DNA of 62,210 nt from Methanoregula sp. (GTDB lineage: Archaea > Halobacteriota > Methanomicrobia > Methanomicrobiales > Methanospirillaceae). The stretch is taken from the NCBI GenBank assembly GCA_028679185.1, contig JAJRBZ010000059.1, positions 1 to 62,210 on the forward strand. The letters are read 5' to 3'. Each line of letters opens with the position of its first letter. The stretch's first letter is position 1. Of this stretch, positions 1 through 8,772 are shown piece by piece. Made by a program: the position numbers and the translations under genes. The notes beneath the pieces are model-generated. The model made no database searches, was not told the DNA's origin, and worked only from the letters and a program-made list of their open reading frames with translations.

Positions 1-126
1 GGTGGTATCCGACGAGAGAAATTACCTCTCTACTTAGGGGAGTACGTATGGAGGTACAATCACAGAAATGAAAATGATAATGTTAAAGTAAAACATATCA
101 TCAAGCTACTTGAACACGAGGTTTAG
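1..126 (+). pseudogene. 3' end of an IS1595/ISXO2-type transposase gene, cut by the window edge
   Basis: Frame 1 is open from the first base and ends at TAG (124-126), giving 41 residues. They include LPLYLGEYVWRYNHRNE, which resembles the C-terminal end of ISXO2-like (IS1595 family) DDE transposases, where a leucine- and tyrosine-rich helix runs into a (F/Y)NHR motif. Only the C-terminus is visible, so I cannot say whether the element is intact outside the window. No terminal inverted repeat was recognised in the next 170 bases, which otherwise hold nothing I can name. The family call rests on a short motif. Confidence 0.55.
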
Positions 127-296
127 TCGCTAGAATGTGACTATACCCATTTTTAATTGCTGGGATTGTTCAAAAGACAATGAGGATTTACAATTTTTTA
201 AGAGGATATGCTCGATAGGGATTTGGCGTTAAATTCATTGAATCTGAATTCAGGAATAGTGGTAGTCAGGTGAGAGATTAGACTTGAAAAGTAGAG

Positions 297-368
297 CGCC
301 CCGGCCGGGACTTGAACCCGGGTCAAAAGATCCGCAATCTTCTAGGATGTCCACTACCCTACCGGGAC
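297..368 (-). tRNA. tRNA-Arg, anticodon GCG
   Basis: The minus strand folds into a full 72-nt cloverleaf. The 7-bp acceptor stem is GTCCCGG paired with CCGGGGC, with one U-G pair. The D arm is GGGT/ATCC, and the anticodon stem GAAGA/TCTTT has loop TTGCGGA, giving anticodon GCG, which reads CGC arginine codons. The T stem CCGGG/CCCGG has loop TTCAAGT. The discriminator base is G, CCA is not encoded, and there is no intron. Confidence 0.95.
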
Positions 369-410
369 ACAGAAATTTAAGGCTGCTGCCTTACTAAAAT
401 TGCTTTCATG

Positions 411-420
411 GCATAAATAC
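411..420 (-). promoter_or_regulatory. Candidate TATA box for tRNA-Arg
   Basis: Read on the minus strand this is GTATTTATGC, about 43 nt before the mature tRNA 5' end. With the usual archaeal spacing this would give a short 5' leader for RNase P to remove. The call rests on composition and position only. Confidence 0.35.
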
Positions 421-545
421 CTCACCGTTTATGGATCTGGATAAGAAAGATCTGAATTTTCATTAAACCCGATTGCATCTAAAAAAATTTTCTATTGAAA
501 TAATCATCCAGTCCACGTTGGACTGGATATCGCCATAGTACTCAC

Positions 546-1262
546 TTACGCAAAATCCCTGGGATTAAAATCGAAATAAGTACAGTCCGTTGTCATATTG
601 AAATGAGAGATATCATCGAAATTGCCCAAAGGCTTTACCCATACCATCGCCGTTGCAGTGATATTATTACGCTTGAATTCGATCTGAACATTATCACGTT
701 TCAACACTTTGAGGGTACGATTTATGTATTCGGTATATCCCTTCCCTTTTCCAAATCCATCCTGAAGATATATCTCCCCGGTTGCTTTACTCCTGACAGT
801 GACCTCAAACCAGGAAACAGGACTGTACGTATCAATAGTAATTTCTTTTTCCCCTTGTCCGGTCAACTTGGAATCGATGACTCTTTTATAGGTTATATTG
901 GATGGTTTGACGGTGTAATTGATATACATCGGCGGACTCCGAAGGTCAAACGCTATTGCGGTTGTATTATATTCAAAAGTATTTTCTGGCGATGTGTAAA
1001 TGCGGCAATATTTATCCTGAATCGGTTCGGTTGTGGGAGGAATTGTCCGGTACCCGCTTGTTGGTGTAACAGTAATAAAGGGTGTTACATCCGTCACATA
1101 GCTTGGAGTTGTAGTTGTCACAGTCGTTTGTTGACCAGGATTAAAAAAATTCCCGGTGGCAGATGACGTAGTATTATCTTTTGGTGGAGCAACACATCCT
1201 GATACGACAACAATAAGAATAATCGTAAAGCAGAAAGCAATCCGGGTAAAATTCTCTTTCAT
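546..1262 (-). CDS. Predicted lipoprotein of unknown function
   Basis: A 238-residue protein with a short charged N-terminus, a hydrophobic stretch (about residues 8-21) and a lipobox-like VVSGC with Cys23, so it is probably lipid-anchored on the outer face of the membrane. Residues 30-75 are a Ser/Thr/Pro-rich linker typical of methanogen surface proteins. The remainder (about 85-238) is beta-rich with several N-x-T/S sequons and no motif I recognise. A TATA-like CTTAATTA lies about 30 nt upstream of the ATG. It stands alone between two tRNA genes. A role in the envelope is inferred from the signal only. Confidence 0.75.
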   Translation of the reverse strand: MKENFTRIAFCFTIILIVVVSGCVAPPKDNTTSSATGNFFNPGQQTTVTTTTPSYVTDVTPFITVTPTSGYRTIPPTTEPIQDKYCRIYTSPENTFEYNTTAIAFDLRSPPMYINYTVKPSNITYKRVIDSKLTGQGEKEITIDTYSPVSWFEVTVRSKATGEIYLQDGFGKGKGYTEYINRTLKVLKRDNVQIEFKRNNITATAMVWVKPLGNFDDISHFNMTTDCTYFDFNPRDFA

Positions 1263-1370
1263 AAATCAATAGTACTGCTATTCCTAGTAATTAAGTATTT
1301 TCAGATGAAAATTTCCCGGAGATTAAACTGAATCTTACCTCTAATTAATAAAATTAAAAAAAACAGGATA

Positions 1371-1455
1371 TGCGAGGGATGGGATTTGAACCCAAGAACT
1401 CCTGCGAGATCAGGCCCTGAACCTGACGCCGTTGACCTGGCTTGGCTACCCTCGC
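1371..1455 (-). tRNA. tRNA-Leu, anticodon CAG
   Basis: An 85-nt minus-strand class II tRNA with a long variable arm. The acceptor stem is GCGAGGG paired with CCCTCGC, with discriminator A. The anticodon stem TCAGG/CCTGA has loop TTCAGGG, giving CAG for CTG codons. The variable arm and T arm (GGGTTCAAATCCC) are intact. No CCA and no intron are encoded. Confidence 0.95.
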
Positions 1456-1480
1456 GCTTGTATACATTATGTATGAAATT

Positions 1481-1490
1481 ACATAAAGAT
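1481..1490 (-). promoter_or_regulatory. Candidate TATA box for tRNA-Leu
   Basis: On the minus strand this reads ATCTTTATGT, centred about 30 nt before the mature 5' end of tRNA-Leu, the expected position for an archaeal tRNA promoter. No transcription evidence is available here. Confidence 0.45.
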
Positions 1491-1501
1491 AGGGGCTCTG
1501 C

Positions 1502-1712
1502 CTATCTTGCCTGCCCGTTTACGGATTTCTTCATCTCACGGTCACGAAGCTCATTCCGCTTGATCGATCCAACGCGGATATTTATAGGGTGCGGAGACTT
1601 TTCTCACATGATTCTGGAGTTCATGGACAAGTGCATCGGATAGCTTGAAACCGGATTTGAGAATCACAAATGCCTTGACGATCAGACCTGAATACCGCAC
1701 CATTTTAGATCG
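1502..1712 (-). pseudogene. Decayed C-terminal end of an AMP-forming acyl-CoA synthetase
   Basis: On the minus strand one frame reads GLIVKAFVILKSG, then VRKVSAPYKYPRW before a TGA. A second frame, entered at about position 1578, reads KRNELRDREMKK and ends at TAG (1502-1504). In the AMP-binding_C domain of acetyl-/medium-chain acyl-CoA synthetases these two blocks are joined by a stretch carrying the catalytic lysine (LPKTxSGKI). Here that joint is deleted and frameshifted. No start, no adenylation domain and no upstream coding region survive, so this is a remnant. It lies between tRNA-Leu and the tbp promoter region, consistent with past rearrangement next to a tRNA gene. Confidence 0.7.
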
Positions 1713-1718
1713 ATTTGG

Positions 1719-1755
1719 TGGTGCACTTATTGAGATTTAATTTTTATATGCACCA
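1719..1755 (+). promoter_or_regulatory. TATA-like box flanked by a 7-bp inverted repeat upstream of tbp
   Basis: The TATA-like TTTTTATATG (1741-1750) lies between TGGTGCA (1719-1725) and TGCACCA (1749-1755), a perfect 7-bp inverted repeat. If this promotes tbp, the leader would be long (about 180 nt). A second, weaker AT-rich element (TTAGTATTAT, about 1922-1931) sits at a leaderless distance from the tbp start and could be the true promoter. The sequence from 1756 to 1958 holds no gene I can support. Confidence 0.35.
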
Positions 1756-1958
1756 TCCGGTATGTATTCCTGCATCACAAAAAACGGTACATTGCACGGA
1801 AACTGTCAACTTTTTACAAGAATGTTTTACTGACAAGCGATAAATTCCAGATTTAAGATACCACAATTTTAAGAAAGGAGATTTTAGATAATCACCATCG
1901 ATGGAACATAAAGATTGTCCATTAGTATTATGATTCAGGGAAAAGCATAGTATAGTGG

Positions 1959-2513
1959 ATGGCAGATAAAAAGTACGATTCATTAAAAATTGAGAATATC
2001 GTGGCGTCGGGTGTTATTGCCGATTCCATAGATCTTGTTGATGTTTCCAGCAAGATTAAAAGCTGCGAACTCAACACGAAGCGGTTTCCAGGTGCAGTCT
2101 ATCGGATTGAGAATCCGAAGATTGCATCTTTGATTTTTTCATCAGGGAAGGTTGTTCTGACAGGTATCCGGGACAAAAAGGCGCTGTCAGATGGACTCAT
2201 AATTATAATGAAATCTCTTAAGGAAGCAGGTGTAGATACCTACAAAGAACCAAAAGTGGCGATTACAAATATTGTCTGTTCATATGATATCGGGAAATAT
2301 ATCAATCTCAACAAGGTAGTTATCACCCTCAACCTTGAAAATATCGAATACGAGCCTGAGCAGTTCCCCGGACTTGTTTACCGTATCAAGGATCCAAAAA
2401 TCGTCGCTCTTCTTTTCTCTTCCGGAAAGATCATACTCACCGGTGGCAAGAACCTGGAGGACATAAAGAAAGGACTTGATTTCCTCGAACAGAAACTTGA
2501 GAGTATAATGTAA
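1959..2513 (+). CDS. tbp: TATA-box-binding protein
   Basis: A 184-residue archaeal TBP, the general transcription factor that binds the TATA box and recruits TFB and RNA polymerase. The two-fold repeat that forms the saddle is obvious: residues 42-72 (RFPGAVYRI to SSGKVVLTG) match residues 135-165 (QFPGLVYRI to SSGKIILTG). Length is normal for archaeal TBPs and it lacks a long acidic tail. It is transcribed alone and convergently with the helicase gene that ends 28 nt further on. Many methanogens carry more than one TBP, so this need not be the only copy. Confidence 0.97.
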   Translation: MADKKYDSLKIENIVASGVIADSIDLVDVSSKIKSCELNTKRFPGAVYRIENPKIASLIFSSGKVVLTGIRDKKALSDGLIIIMKSLKEAGVDTYKEPKVAITNIVCSYDIGKYINLNKVVITLNLENIEYEPEQFPGLVYRIKDPKIVALLFSSGKIILTGGKNLEDIKKGLDFLEQKLESIM

Positions 2514-2541
2514 ATTATTCAATAACCCGTTTTTCACAGGA

Positions 2542-5238
2542 TTATGACCAGTACTGGTGTGTCTGTATAAACCTTCGTTCCGCTTTCATTATCTCCCGAT
2601 AGAAAGCATCACCATCCGTAAGGGTTGCAAGGATACGGGATGCATTCTCAGGACCGACCCCCCGTGCAGAAAGAGCAATAACCGCCTTCTTTCCGCTCGA
2701 CAATACAATATTGGCATTTTTAAGCAGACGCTGCTCGATCGCGTGATCTGCCTGAGTCTTTCGTGGTTTCCGGATGACCGGGTACAATTCATCCTCATAT
2801 GGTTTGAGTGCAGCTATGAGTCGTGCCCCGCATTTTGGACATTTTGGGAAATCAGGCACTCGGGAGACTACTGTCCTGCTCTTCCAGTTTCGGCAGTTCA
2901 TGCATACAAGCAGCACATCATCCGAGTCCAGCCTCCGTTTCAGCGTTGCAAGTACTGCCTGATCGGCCGTAGGTGGAGGAATCTGATCCCGGGATGAAAA
3001 CAATCCCCCGGCTCCAATCATGGAAAGAGGGGCCAGAGCAACGCGAATCTCTCCCCCAATAACCTTGCGGACAATAGCTGCAGCTGAGTCAATATCCATA
3101 TATCCAGAGAGAAGTTCCCTGTAGGCTTCCTGTTGTACAACTGTTCCATCAAAGTATTCCAGCAGACGGAGGATACTGATCTTTTCATAATCTGCATCGG
3201 GATCGATCGCACCAAATTTTTTTGCGATCTGGACAAGTTTCCATTTAAAAAGCCCAGTGCGTTTGAGGGCAAGCCGCAGAATTCCCGGCATATGTGAAGG
3301 GTCAAGAGAGAGCAAAAAGTCCCGGACATCTGCAGCCCTGATGGATGAAGGAAGCCGCAGGAGCATGCGATATGCGTCAAGTTCAAGTCCAACCGTCGTT
3401 CCATAGCGTGCTGAAATGAGTATGGATAACACACGTCCCAGAGCTTCATTTGTCTTATGACCGGCACAGACGTTGCATACTACCCCGTCTTCAGTATTTT
3501 CCAGCGTGATAAGATGGTCTGTGGGAATAACAGACCGGTTGGCATCCATCTCCGAGAGGAACTTTTCTGAAAAGACGATGCCTGCCTGCTCCGAGGTATA
3601 TTCAGATATATTGCGTCTCCTCCTCATCCTGCCTACCTCTCGTGCAACTGAGAAAGGCACCGGAATCTGCTCGCCTTCCCATGAGGGGAGTTCTCCGAGT
3701 GCTTTTTTTGCGGGTTCTACCGTGAGTTTTCCTTCAGCAATCTGGATTACCCGCCAGAGCTGCCCTTTGGTGATGAATACTGCCCCGGTATGAACCCAGC
3801 CAACCACAAATGATTCATCAAGCGAACCTACCGTTCTTCGGGAAACCATATCAAATACCGGAACCTTCCGTTCATCGTGAATCATAGACAGGTTCCCGGA
3901 AAGGTAGCGACGGGCACGGGCTGTTGTCACAATCCGGCTCCCTTCGCTCCTTATTAACCTGTGCTCCTCCATCTGCCTGCATACCTCTTCAAGAAGCATC
4001 CCACAATTGGTAAAAATAGTAGTGCGATTCAGGATTTCACGGATTTTTGACAGCTCGATCTCACCATACTCTACAGCAATAGCAGCAATCTGGTTGGCAA
4101 GCACGTCTGCGGCATTCCTGTGGGGAACTACCTTTTCGATCTCATTTGCCTTTGCCTTCCTTGCTATGACCAGAGATTCAAGAAAGTCATCAAAGCCTGT
4201 TGCAAAAATTGTCCCGCGTGAGACCGCATTAAGCTGGTGTCCGGCACGCCCAACCCTTTGCACAAGCCGCGCAACTTCCCTGGGTGAGCCAAACTGTATC
4301 ACGTGGTCCACCCTTCCTATATCAATACCAAGTTCCATTGACGACGTGCATATAAGTGTCCTGATCTCACCGCGTTTGAATCGTTCCTCGGCATCAATTC
4401 TTACCTCTTTTGAGAGTGAACCATGGTGCACTTCAACATCCCCGCGATCGTACAGTGCGTGTCCAAGTGCTTCTGCAGTTACCCTGGTGTTGACGAAAAC
4501 CAGTGTTGATCCCTCCCTGTCAAGGGATTCTGAAAGGATTTCCGTCTGCTTCTGGAAATTATCACCAACGAACCTGACAATGATATCCAGATGTTTTGCA
4601 ACGGGGACCTGAACAACAGAGAACTGGCGTGGACCGCAAAGATAACGACCAATATCATCGGGATTTCCTACCGTCGCCGATAAGCCGATGCGCTGGAAAT
4701 CCCCCGCGTAGACATGGAGTCGTTCAAGTGCGACAGAAAGCTGGGCGCCTCGTTTGCTTCCTGCAAGCTCATGGATCTCATCAATAATAACGAATCTGAC
4801 CTGAGCCAGGTGCTGCCGGAGCCGTTTTCCCATGAACAGCGCCTGGAACGTTTCAGGTGTGGTAATCAGGAGATCAGGCGGAGACAACGCCTGTTTGCGT
4901 CGTTCCCCCATTGGTGTGTCACCATGTCGCACACCAACCGACAAACCGAGCTCGCCGCACCACCATTGCATCCTTGCAAGGATATCCCGGTTAAGGGAGC
5001 GCAGCGGTGTAATGTAAAGCGCCTTAATTCCACCACCAGCTGGCATCGACATGAGTGCATTAAAAACCGGAAACATCGCACTTTCGGTCTTTCCGGTACC
5101 GGTCGGTGCAATCAGGACGATATTGTTTCCTTTCAGGATCAGCGGAATTGCCTGATTCTGGGCATCGGATAATTCCGAAAAACCACGTTTTTTAATACAT
5201 AGCTGGACTTTTGGATCCAGGTATTCAATCGGTTTCAT
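2542..5238 (-). CDS. Lhr-type DEAD/DEAH superfamily 2 helicase
   Basis: An 898-residue helicase when started at the ATG at 5238 (MKPIEYLD), which overlaps the upstream phosphoesterase gene by 14 nt; a longer start at 5283 would overlap more and adds no family-like sequence. Seen motifs: Walker A APTGTGKTE (44-52), DEIH (153-156), SAT (187-189) and, further on, the QRVGRAGHQ motif VI. The C-terminal third holds a four-cysteine zinc site, C779-x2-C782 and C800-x2-C803, followed by a Gly-rich HhH-like segment. This architecture fits the archaeal large-helicase-related (Lhr) group, 3'-5' translocases thought to act in DNA repair. Its position after the RPA-associated protein and phosphoesterase supports a DNA-maintenance role. 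Confidence 0.9.
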   Translation of the reverse strand: MKPIEYLDPKVQLCIKKRGFSELSDAQNQAIPLILKGNNIVLIAPTGTGKTESAMFPVFNALMSMPAGGGIKALYITPLRSLNRDILARMQWWCGELGLSVGVRHGDTPMGERRKQALSPPDLLITTPETFQALFMGKRLRQHLAQVRFVIIDEIHELAGSKRGAQLSVALERLHVYAGDFQRIGLSATVGNPDDIGRYLCGPRQFSVVQVPVAKHLDIIVRFVGDNFQKQTEILSESLDREGSTLVFVNTRVTAEALGHALYDRGDVEVHHGSLSKEVRIDAEERFKRGEIRTLICTSSMELGIDIGRVDHVIQFGSPREVARLVQRVGRAGHQLNAVSRGTIFATGFDDFLESLVIARKAKANEIEKVVPHRNAADVLANQIAAIAVEYGEIELSKIREILNRTTIFTNCGMLLEEVCRQMEEHRLIRSEGSRIVTTARARRYLSGNLSMIHDERKVPVFDMVSRRTVGSLDESFVVGWVHTGAVFITKGQLWRVIQIAEGKLTVEPAKKALGELPSWEGEQIPVPFSVAREVGRMRRRRNISEYTSEQAGIVFSEKFLSEMDANRSVIPTDHLITLENTEDGVVCNVCAGHKTNEALGRVLSILISARYGTTVGLELDAYRMLLRLPSSIRAADVRDFLLSLDPSHMPGILRLALKRTGLFKWKLVQIAKKFGAIDPDADYEKISILRLLEYFDGTVVQQEAYRELLSGYMDIDSAAAIVRKVIGGEIRVALAPLSMIGAGGLFSSRDQIPPPTADQAVLATLKRRLDSDDVLLVCMNCRNWKSRTVVSRVPDFPKCPKCGARLIAALKPYEDELYPVIRKPRKTQADHAIEQRLLKNANIVLSSGKKAVIALSARGVGPENASRILATLTDGDAFYREIMKAERRFIQTHQYWS

Positions 5239-5980
5239 CAGACTGCAGCGACATAAAGGGGCCGAGATATGTCCCATCGGCAAGGATAATCTCTGATTCC
5301 TCCTTTTTCATGAATCGTGACACGGGAGAAAATGGTTTTTTGAAAATCTGAAAGATGTCATATCCTGATATCTCGTTAAAAGCCGGGATCAGCAGTGCAC
5401 GACAGGATAAAGAATTTTTTTGCGAGACAGACATCCCCAGCCCGTTCAGATCAAGCCCGGCCCGCAGGTATACAGGGGTCTGGATGGCACAACCAACCTC
5501 ATCTTTGAGCAAGAGCAGCGGATGATGATGACCCAATACCATAAGGTGTCCGGCAAGTTTCGGTGACGGGTACATATGTCCATGAAGATATCCAATACCG
5601 TCGAGTATGGAGCCATCTTTTGCCTGAAGTTCCGAATCAAGGAGATAACGCTCAATACCGATGTCATGGTTGCCGGGAAATACCTTTATAGGGATACGAC
5701 TTCGAATCGTTTCGAGAATTTTTGGAAGCTCATAATATTCCTGCCGGCTCAATGAAGGAATACTATGTTTAATATCTCCCAGAAGAACGAGCATGTCCGG
5801 GTCTGCTGCATCAATGATTTTCAACAGACGTTCGAGCCGATCAGTACTACGGCTTTTAAAATGCAGACCGTGGGCAGCAAGATCAGCCTCGATTCCGAAA
5901 TGGAGGTCCGCAACAATCAATAACCGGTGTTCACCTTCAATAACGAGTGCCGGACCGTCACTAAAAAATTCCAGATTCAT
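5225..5980 (-). CDS. Calcineurin-like metallophosphoesterase (COG1407 type) linked to RPA genes
   Basis: 251 residues from the ATG at 5980, which overlaps the TGA of the upstream gene (ATGA), so this start is preferred over one 36 nt upstream. Metallophosphoesterase ligands are visible: D25-x-H27 (ADLHFG), LLGDIKH near 67-72, GNHD (103-106), HGH and GHHHP. This is the COG1407 family. In haloarchaea a homologue (rpe) sits in an operon with rpa and rpap genes and is linked to DNA repair. The same rpap-phosphoesterase order occurs here, with the helicase gene added downstream. The substrate is unknown. Confidence 0.85.
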   Translation of the reverse strand: MNLEFFSDGPALVIEGEHRLLIVADLHFGIEADLAAHGLHFKSRSTDRLERLLKIIDAADPDMLVLLGDIKHSIPSLSRQEYYELPKILETIRSRIPIKVFPGNHDIGIERYLLDSELQAKDGSILDGIGYLHGHMYPSPKLAGHLMVLGHHHPLLLLKDEVGCAIQTPVYLRAGLDLNGLGMSVSQKNSLSCRALLIPAFNEISGYDIFQIFKKPFSPVSRFMKKEESEIILADGTYLGPFMSLQSDETD

Positions 5981-6747
5981 AACCGTTTGACAAATCCTTT
6001 CTGAGGCTGGTAGCATTCGTCATCGAGGATGAGCGATTCTATCGCAGAAAGCACGTTTTCTGATGATATACCAGCCATAACTGCCTGCTCAATAACAGAT
6101 TCTACAGCAATCCCCTTATGTCCGCTGCCTGCATCAATAAACGACATAACCAGCGAACGCAGATCAGGTTGTGCAGATGCTTCACATTCTAAAAGACGAA
6201 CAGTCTGTATCGCAGCCTCAACCATCCGTGCCAGCTCCCTGAGCCGGGTAGTGGTTATTGAATAATGGCGAACAGCAACAAGGATTCGTTCATCAGTAGG
6301 TTTACCCTGTATAGCCAGGTTCATCTTTTTAAGGCGTCTGAGTGTCGATTTTGCTGTAGTAAGCACCCACTGGTCACGAACCTCACGATTCACAACCTGC
6401 ACATGATCAGGACGCACAGATAACATCACCCTGGTATTTTTCATGTACATCTGGGCTCGGCCGGTGACAGTTACAAATGAGGGAACGGGTATTTCTCGGA
6501 AATTTTCAGCAAGACTGGAATTTCTGCCACCGACAACCAGATTGAATGCACCGGTTGGATCAGCAATTCGGGTATGCAGCATGTCCCCGCTCTCAACAAC
6601 CTCAGTCAGGGCACCTGAAATGAACATGAAACGGCACCATGCCCCGGCCGGTGTTACCACCCATGCAGACTTATTGCCATCATCATCCTGTATTGACAGT
6701 GTTGAACCAGCATACTCTCCAGCAAAAACCCTTAATGCCCCTTCCAT
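5977..6747 (-). CDS. RPA-associated protein (RPAP, COG3390), OB-fold
   Basis: A 256-residue protein resembling haloarchaeal RPA-associated proteins, which partner single-stranded-DNA-binding RPA. The N-terminal 110 residues look like an OB fold: alternating beta strands, a hydrophobic core around WCRFMFISGAL, and the conserved TRIADPTGAF followed by VTVTGRAQMY. The C-terminal half is helical (RLRELARMVEAAI) and ends in a winged-helix-like segment (GIAVESVIEQAV). It is the first gene of the three-gene minus-strand operon. The cognate rpa gene is not in this window. The 288 bases upstream (6748-7035) hold no gene I can support. Confidence 0.8.
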   Translation of the reverse strand: MEGALRVFAGEYAGSTLSIQDDDGNKSAWVVTPAGAWCRFMFISGALTEVVESGDMLHTRIADPTGAFNLVVGGRNSSLAENFREIPVPSFVTVTGRAQMYMKNTRVMLSVRPDHVQVVNREVRDQWVLTTAKSTLRRLKKMNLAIQGKPTDERILVAVRHYSITTTRLRELARMVEAAIQTVRLLECEASAQPDLRSLVMSFIDAGSGHKGIAVESVIEQAVMAGISSENVLSAIESLILDDECYQPQKGFVKRL

Positions 6748-7035
6748 AGTGTCATATCAGTTTTATCAGGGAATCGTATTCAAGATATAGTCAGTGCCAT
6801 ACCGGAATACTCAAATAAGCCAGAAAAGGTACAACGGCATTACGACCAAGATACAAGGAATTTTTTATACTCATCAGACCGGTCATGGCATACTTCAGTT
6901 TTTATACAATTGCATTCTCTGGGTCATATCCATTATTCATGAGGATTGAGAATGAATTTTAAATAGTATTCCTTGTTTTTAAATGAGAAAACCTCAGAAA
7001 AGAGAGACGGAAGCGATGGGAGGCAGTGAGATAAA

Positions 7036-7533
7036 TCATGGAAGAGGAGTTTTTGCTGGAGTCAGGACGACTGCACTAAGGTCGGGGGGCACAAGACTCT
7101 TATCAAGCTCGTAGGCTTTTGCATATGCAGCTTTTGCTTCATCCATCCGCCCGAGGTTTTTGAGAGCATTCCCTTTGTTGAAATAGGCAATTGAAAAGAC
7201 GGTGGTGAGATTCTCATTGGATGAGAGCGCGGCGTCAGCTGCAGTAATCGCTTCCCTGTCTCTCCCGAGCATTACAAGAATCCCTGCACGGTTTGACTGG
7301 ATTAAAGGTACAAGTTGGGGAACGTTAAGGGCAAGTGCATCATCAGCAGCCTTCAGCGCTTCTTCATAATTTCCTTCATTTGCAAGATCCACACTATCAG
7401 AGTAGAGCGCACCGGCATCTTTGAATTTCGCTGAGGCGTCCGTAGACATTGAGGGTAATATGACGAGAAGAGCAAGGGTAATAATCAGTACGGCAATGAT
7501 AGAACCGGCAATTATGTACATCCGGGTTTTCAT
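7036..7533 (-). CDS. Membrane-anchored TPR protein
   Basis: 165 residues. Residues 5-28 form a strongly hydrophobic N-terminal anchor (IIAGSIIAVLIITLALLVIL), leaving the rest outside the cell if the usual topology holds. Three degenerate tetratricopeptide repeats follow: YSDSVDLANEGNYEEALKAA, a middle one around IQSNRAGILVMLGR, and IAYFNKGNALKNLGRMDEA. Such modules mediate protein-protein contacts; the partner is unknown. It precedes the DUF3821-like surface protein on the same strand with a 56-nt gap in reverse order, so the two may be related in function, though the spacing does not prove an operon. Confidence 0.75.
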   Translation of the reverse strand: MKTRMYIIAGSIIAVLIITLALLVILPSMSTDASAKFKDAGALYSDSVDLANEGNYEEALKAADDALALNVPQLVPLIQSNRAGILVMLGRDREAITAADAALSSNENLTTVFSIAYFNKGNALKNLGRMDEAKAAYAKAYELDKSLVPPDLSAVVLTPAKTPLP

Positions 7534-7589
7534 ATCGGATCACTTCTTCACAGTATACTCATTGCTTGTATTAAAAACAGGGGAGGGGA

Positions 7590-8621
7590 TCAGACCCGTT
7601 TCCGGATGATGAACAACCCCGCTGTAACAATACCAACCAGCGTAATCCATTCCGGCAGTGGCGTATAGGTTGTCTTCTTTCCTACAGGTGAAGATGTAGT
7701 AGAAAGTGTAGTTATCGACTGCGTTGTTGATGAAAGGGAGGGAATAACCGAAATTGTTGTTATCACCGGCTTTGCAGTTTCCGGTATGACACCTGAGGTG
7801 TTTCCTTTAACAAAAGTTACTGTGTTTGTCTGGGTTATCTTCCCTGCAAGATCTGTTATACCGCTGCTCCTGAAGGATTCCTCCATATGGTTAAGATTCT
7901 GGTTTATCGTGAACGTATACGTTCCCAAAGTGTACAGCGGTTCACCATATGCATTCCGCGCACTACGATTCCAGTCTTTTCCATATTTCCAGTAAAAGGG
8001 GGATTCAGTGATAAAAGGCTTATTATCGAAGGGTAAAATCTGTGTTCTCGAATTTCCAGCGCTCCCGGTAAATATATTGCTGATACTCTGGCCGAAGGAA
8101 TCTGTCAGTGAAACAGTAAAAAATGAATCTGATGGATTCACGTCAGGACGATTCAATGGCTTGAGTGCATGATACAGATTCGTGTCAACACGATAGGTAA
8201 TATTTGCCAAGAGAGGTACGGTTGTTCCACTCACGTCCTGGTTATGATCAAGATCCCAGACTCTGATATCAAGTTGTGGTTCAAGAACTTCAAAAACGAC
8301 TGTTTCTGGTTTTTTATCTACACAATACCATGGCCCCGTATAATTCGCATAAATCACCGGGCTGATGTCGTAATGATATATTATTTCCGAATTGATATTC
8401 TGCTCATACAGGATGATGTTTTTTTCCGGGGGCGCACTGGTAGCTGTATCATTTTGCCACCAACCTATTGTATGACATCCATTTAATGCATTGGAGATAT
8501 CCAGATTGCTCTCGCCGATAAAGACCGGAGCACCTGTAGTAATTTTAGATGTACTGCCTCCTGCTGGCACAGCACACACAAAAATGAATACAAGAGCGAG
8601 TATGATATTTTTTTCTTGCAT
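7590..8621 (-). CDS. Secreted, membrane-anchored surface protein with DUF3821-like N-terminus
   Basis: 343 residues from the ATG at 8621 (MQEKNIILALVFIFVCAVPAGG, a clean signal peptide). A longer open frame extends across the divergent rfcS start and is rejected. After the signal, GAPVFIGESNLDIS and a following GWW motif resemble the DUF3821 domain found in surface proteins of Methanomicrobiales and Methanosarcinales. The middle is beta-rich with N-x-S/T sequons. A Thr/Ser-rich stalk (about 285-325) leads to a C-terminal transmembrane helix (WITLVGIVTAGLFII) with RKRV at the end, the usual wall-anchor topology. Probable N-glycosylated envelope protein; exact role unknown. Confidence 0.7.
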   Translation of the reverse strand: MQEKNIILALVFIFVCAVPAGGSTSKITTGAPVFIGESNLDISNALNGCHTIGWWQNDTATSAPPEKNIILYEQNINSEIIYHYDISPVIYANYTGPWYCVDKKPETVVFEVLEPQLDIRVWDLDHNQDVSGTTVPLLANITYRVDTNLYHALKPLNRPDVNPSDSFFTVSLTDSFGQSISNIFTGSAGNSRTQILPFDNKPFITESPFYWKYGKDWNRSARNAYGEPLYTLGTYTFTINQNLNHMEESFRSSGITDLAGKITQTNTVTFVKGNTSGVIPETAKPVITTISVIPSLSSTTQSITTLSTTSSPVGKKTTYTPLPEWITLVGIVTAGLFIIRKRV

Positions 8622-8772
8622 GGAAAGTAATTTCAAAACCCTTATGATAAACATTATGACATTGATTAAAAAGAGCACGTGATTTTCTCCTGTTTGCAGG
8701 TTTCCTGTAGGTAAGACTAACCATACTATCAGCTCAAATACCAAAAAGGTACTACCGGAAGAGAGGATGCCC

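Noticed and set aside
603-1166. 187-codon open frame opposite the lipoprotein gene
   Set aside because: Antisense to a gene with a clear signal peptide; its own sequence shows no domain.
1386-1643. 85-codon open frame on the plus strand
   Set aside because: It runs antisense through tRNA-Leu and the decayed synthetase fragment and has no family features.
4007-4612. 201-codon open frame opposite the helicase gene
   Set aside because: Shadow of conserved helicase motifs on the other strand.
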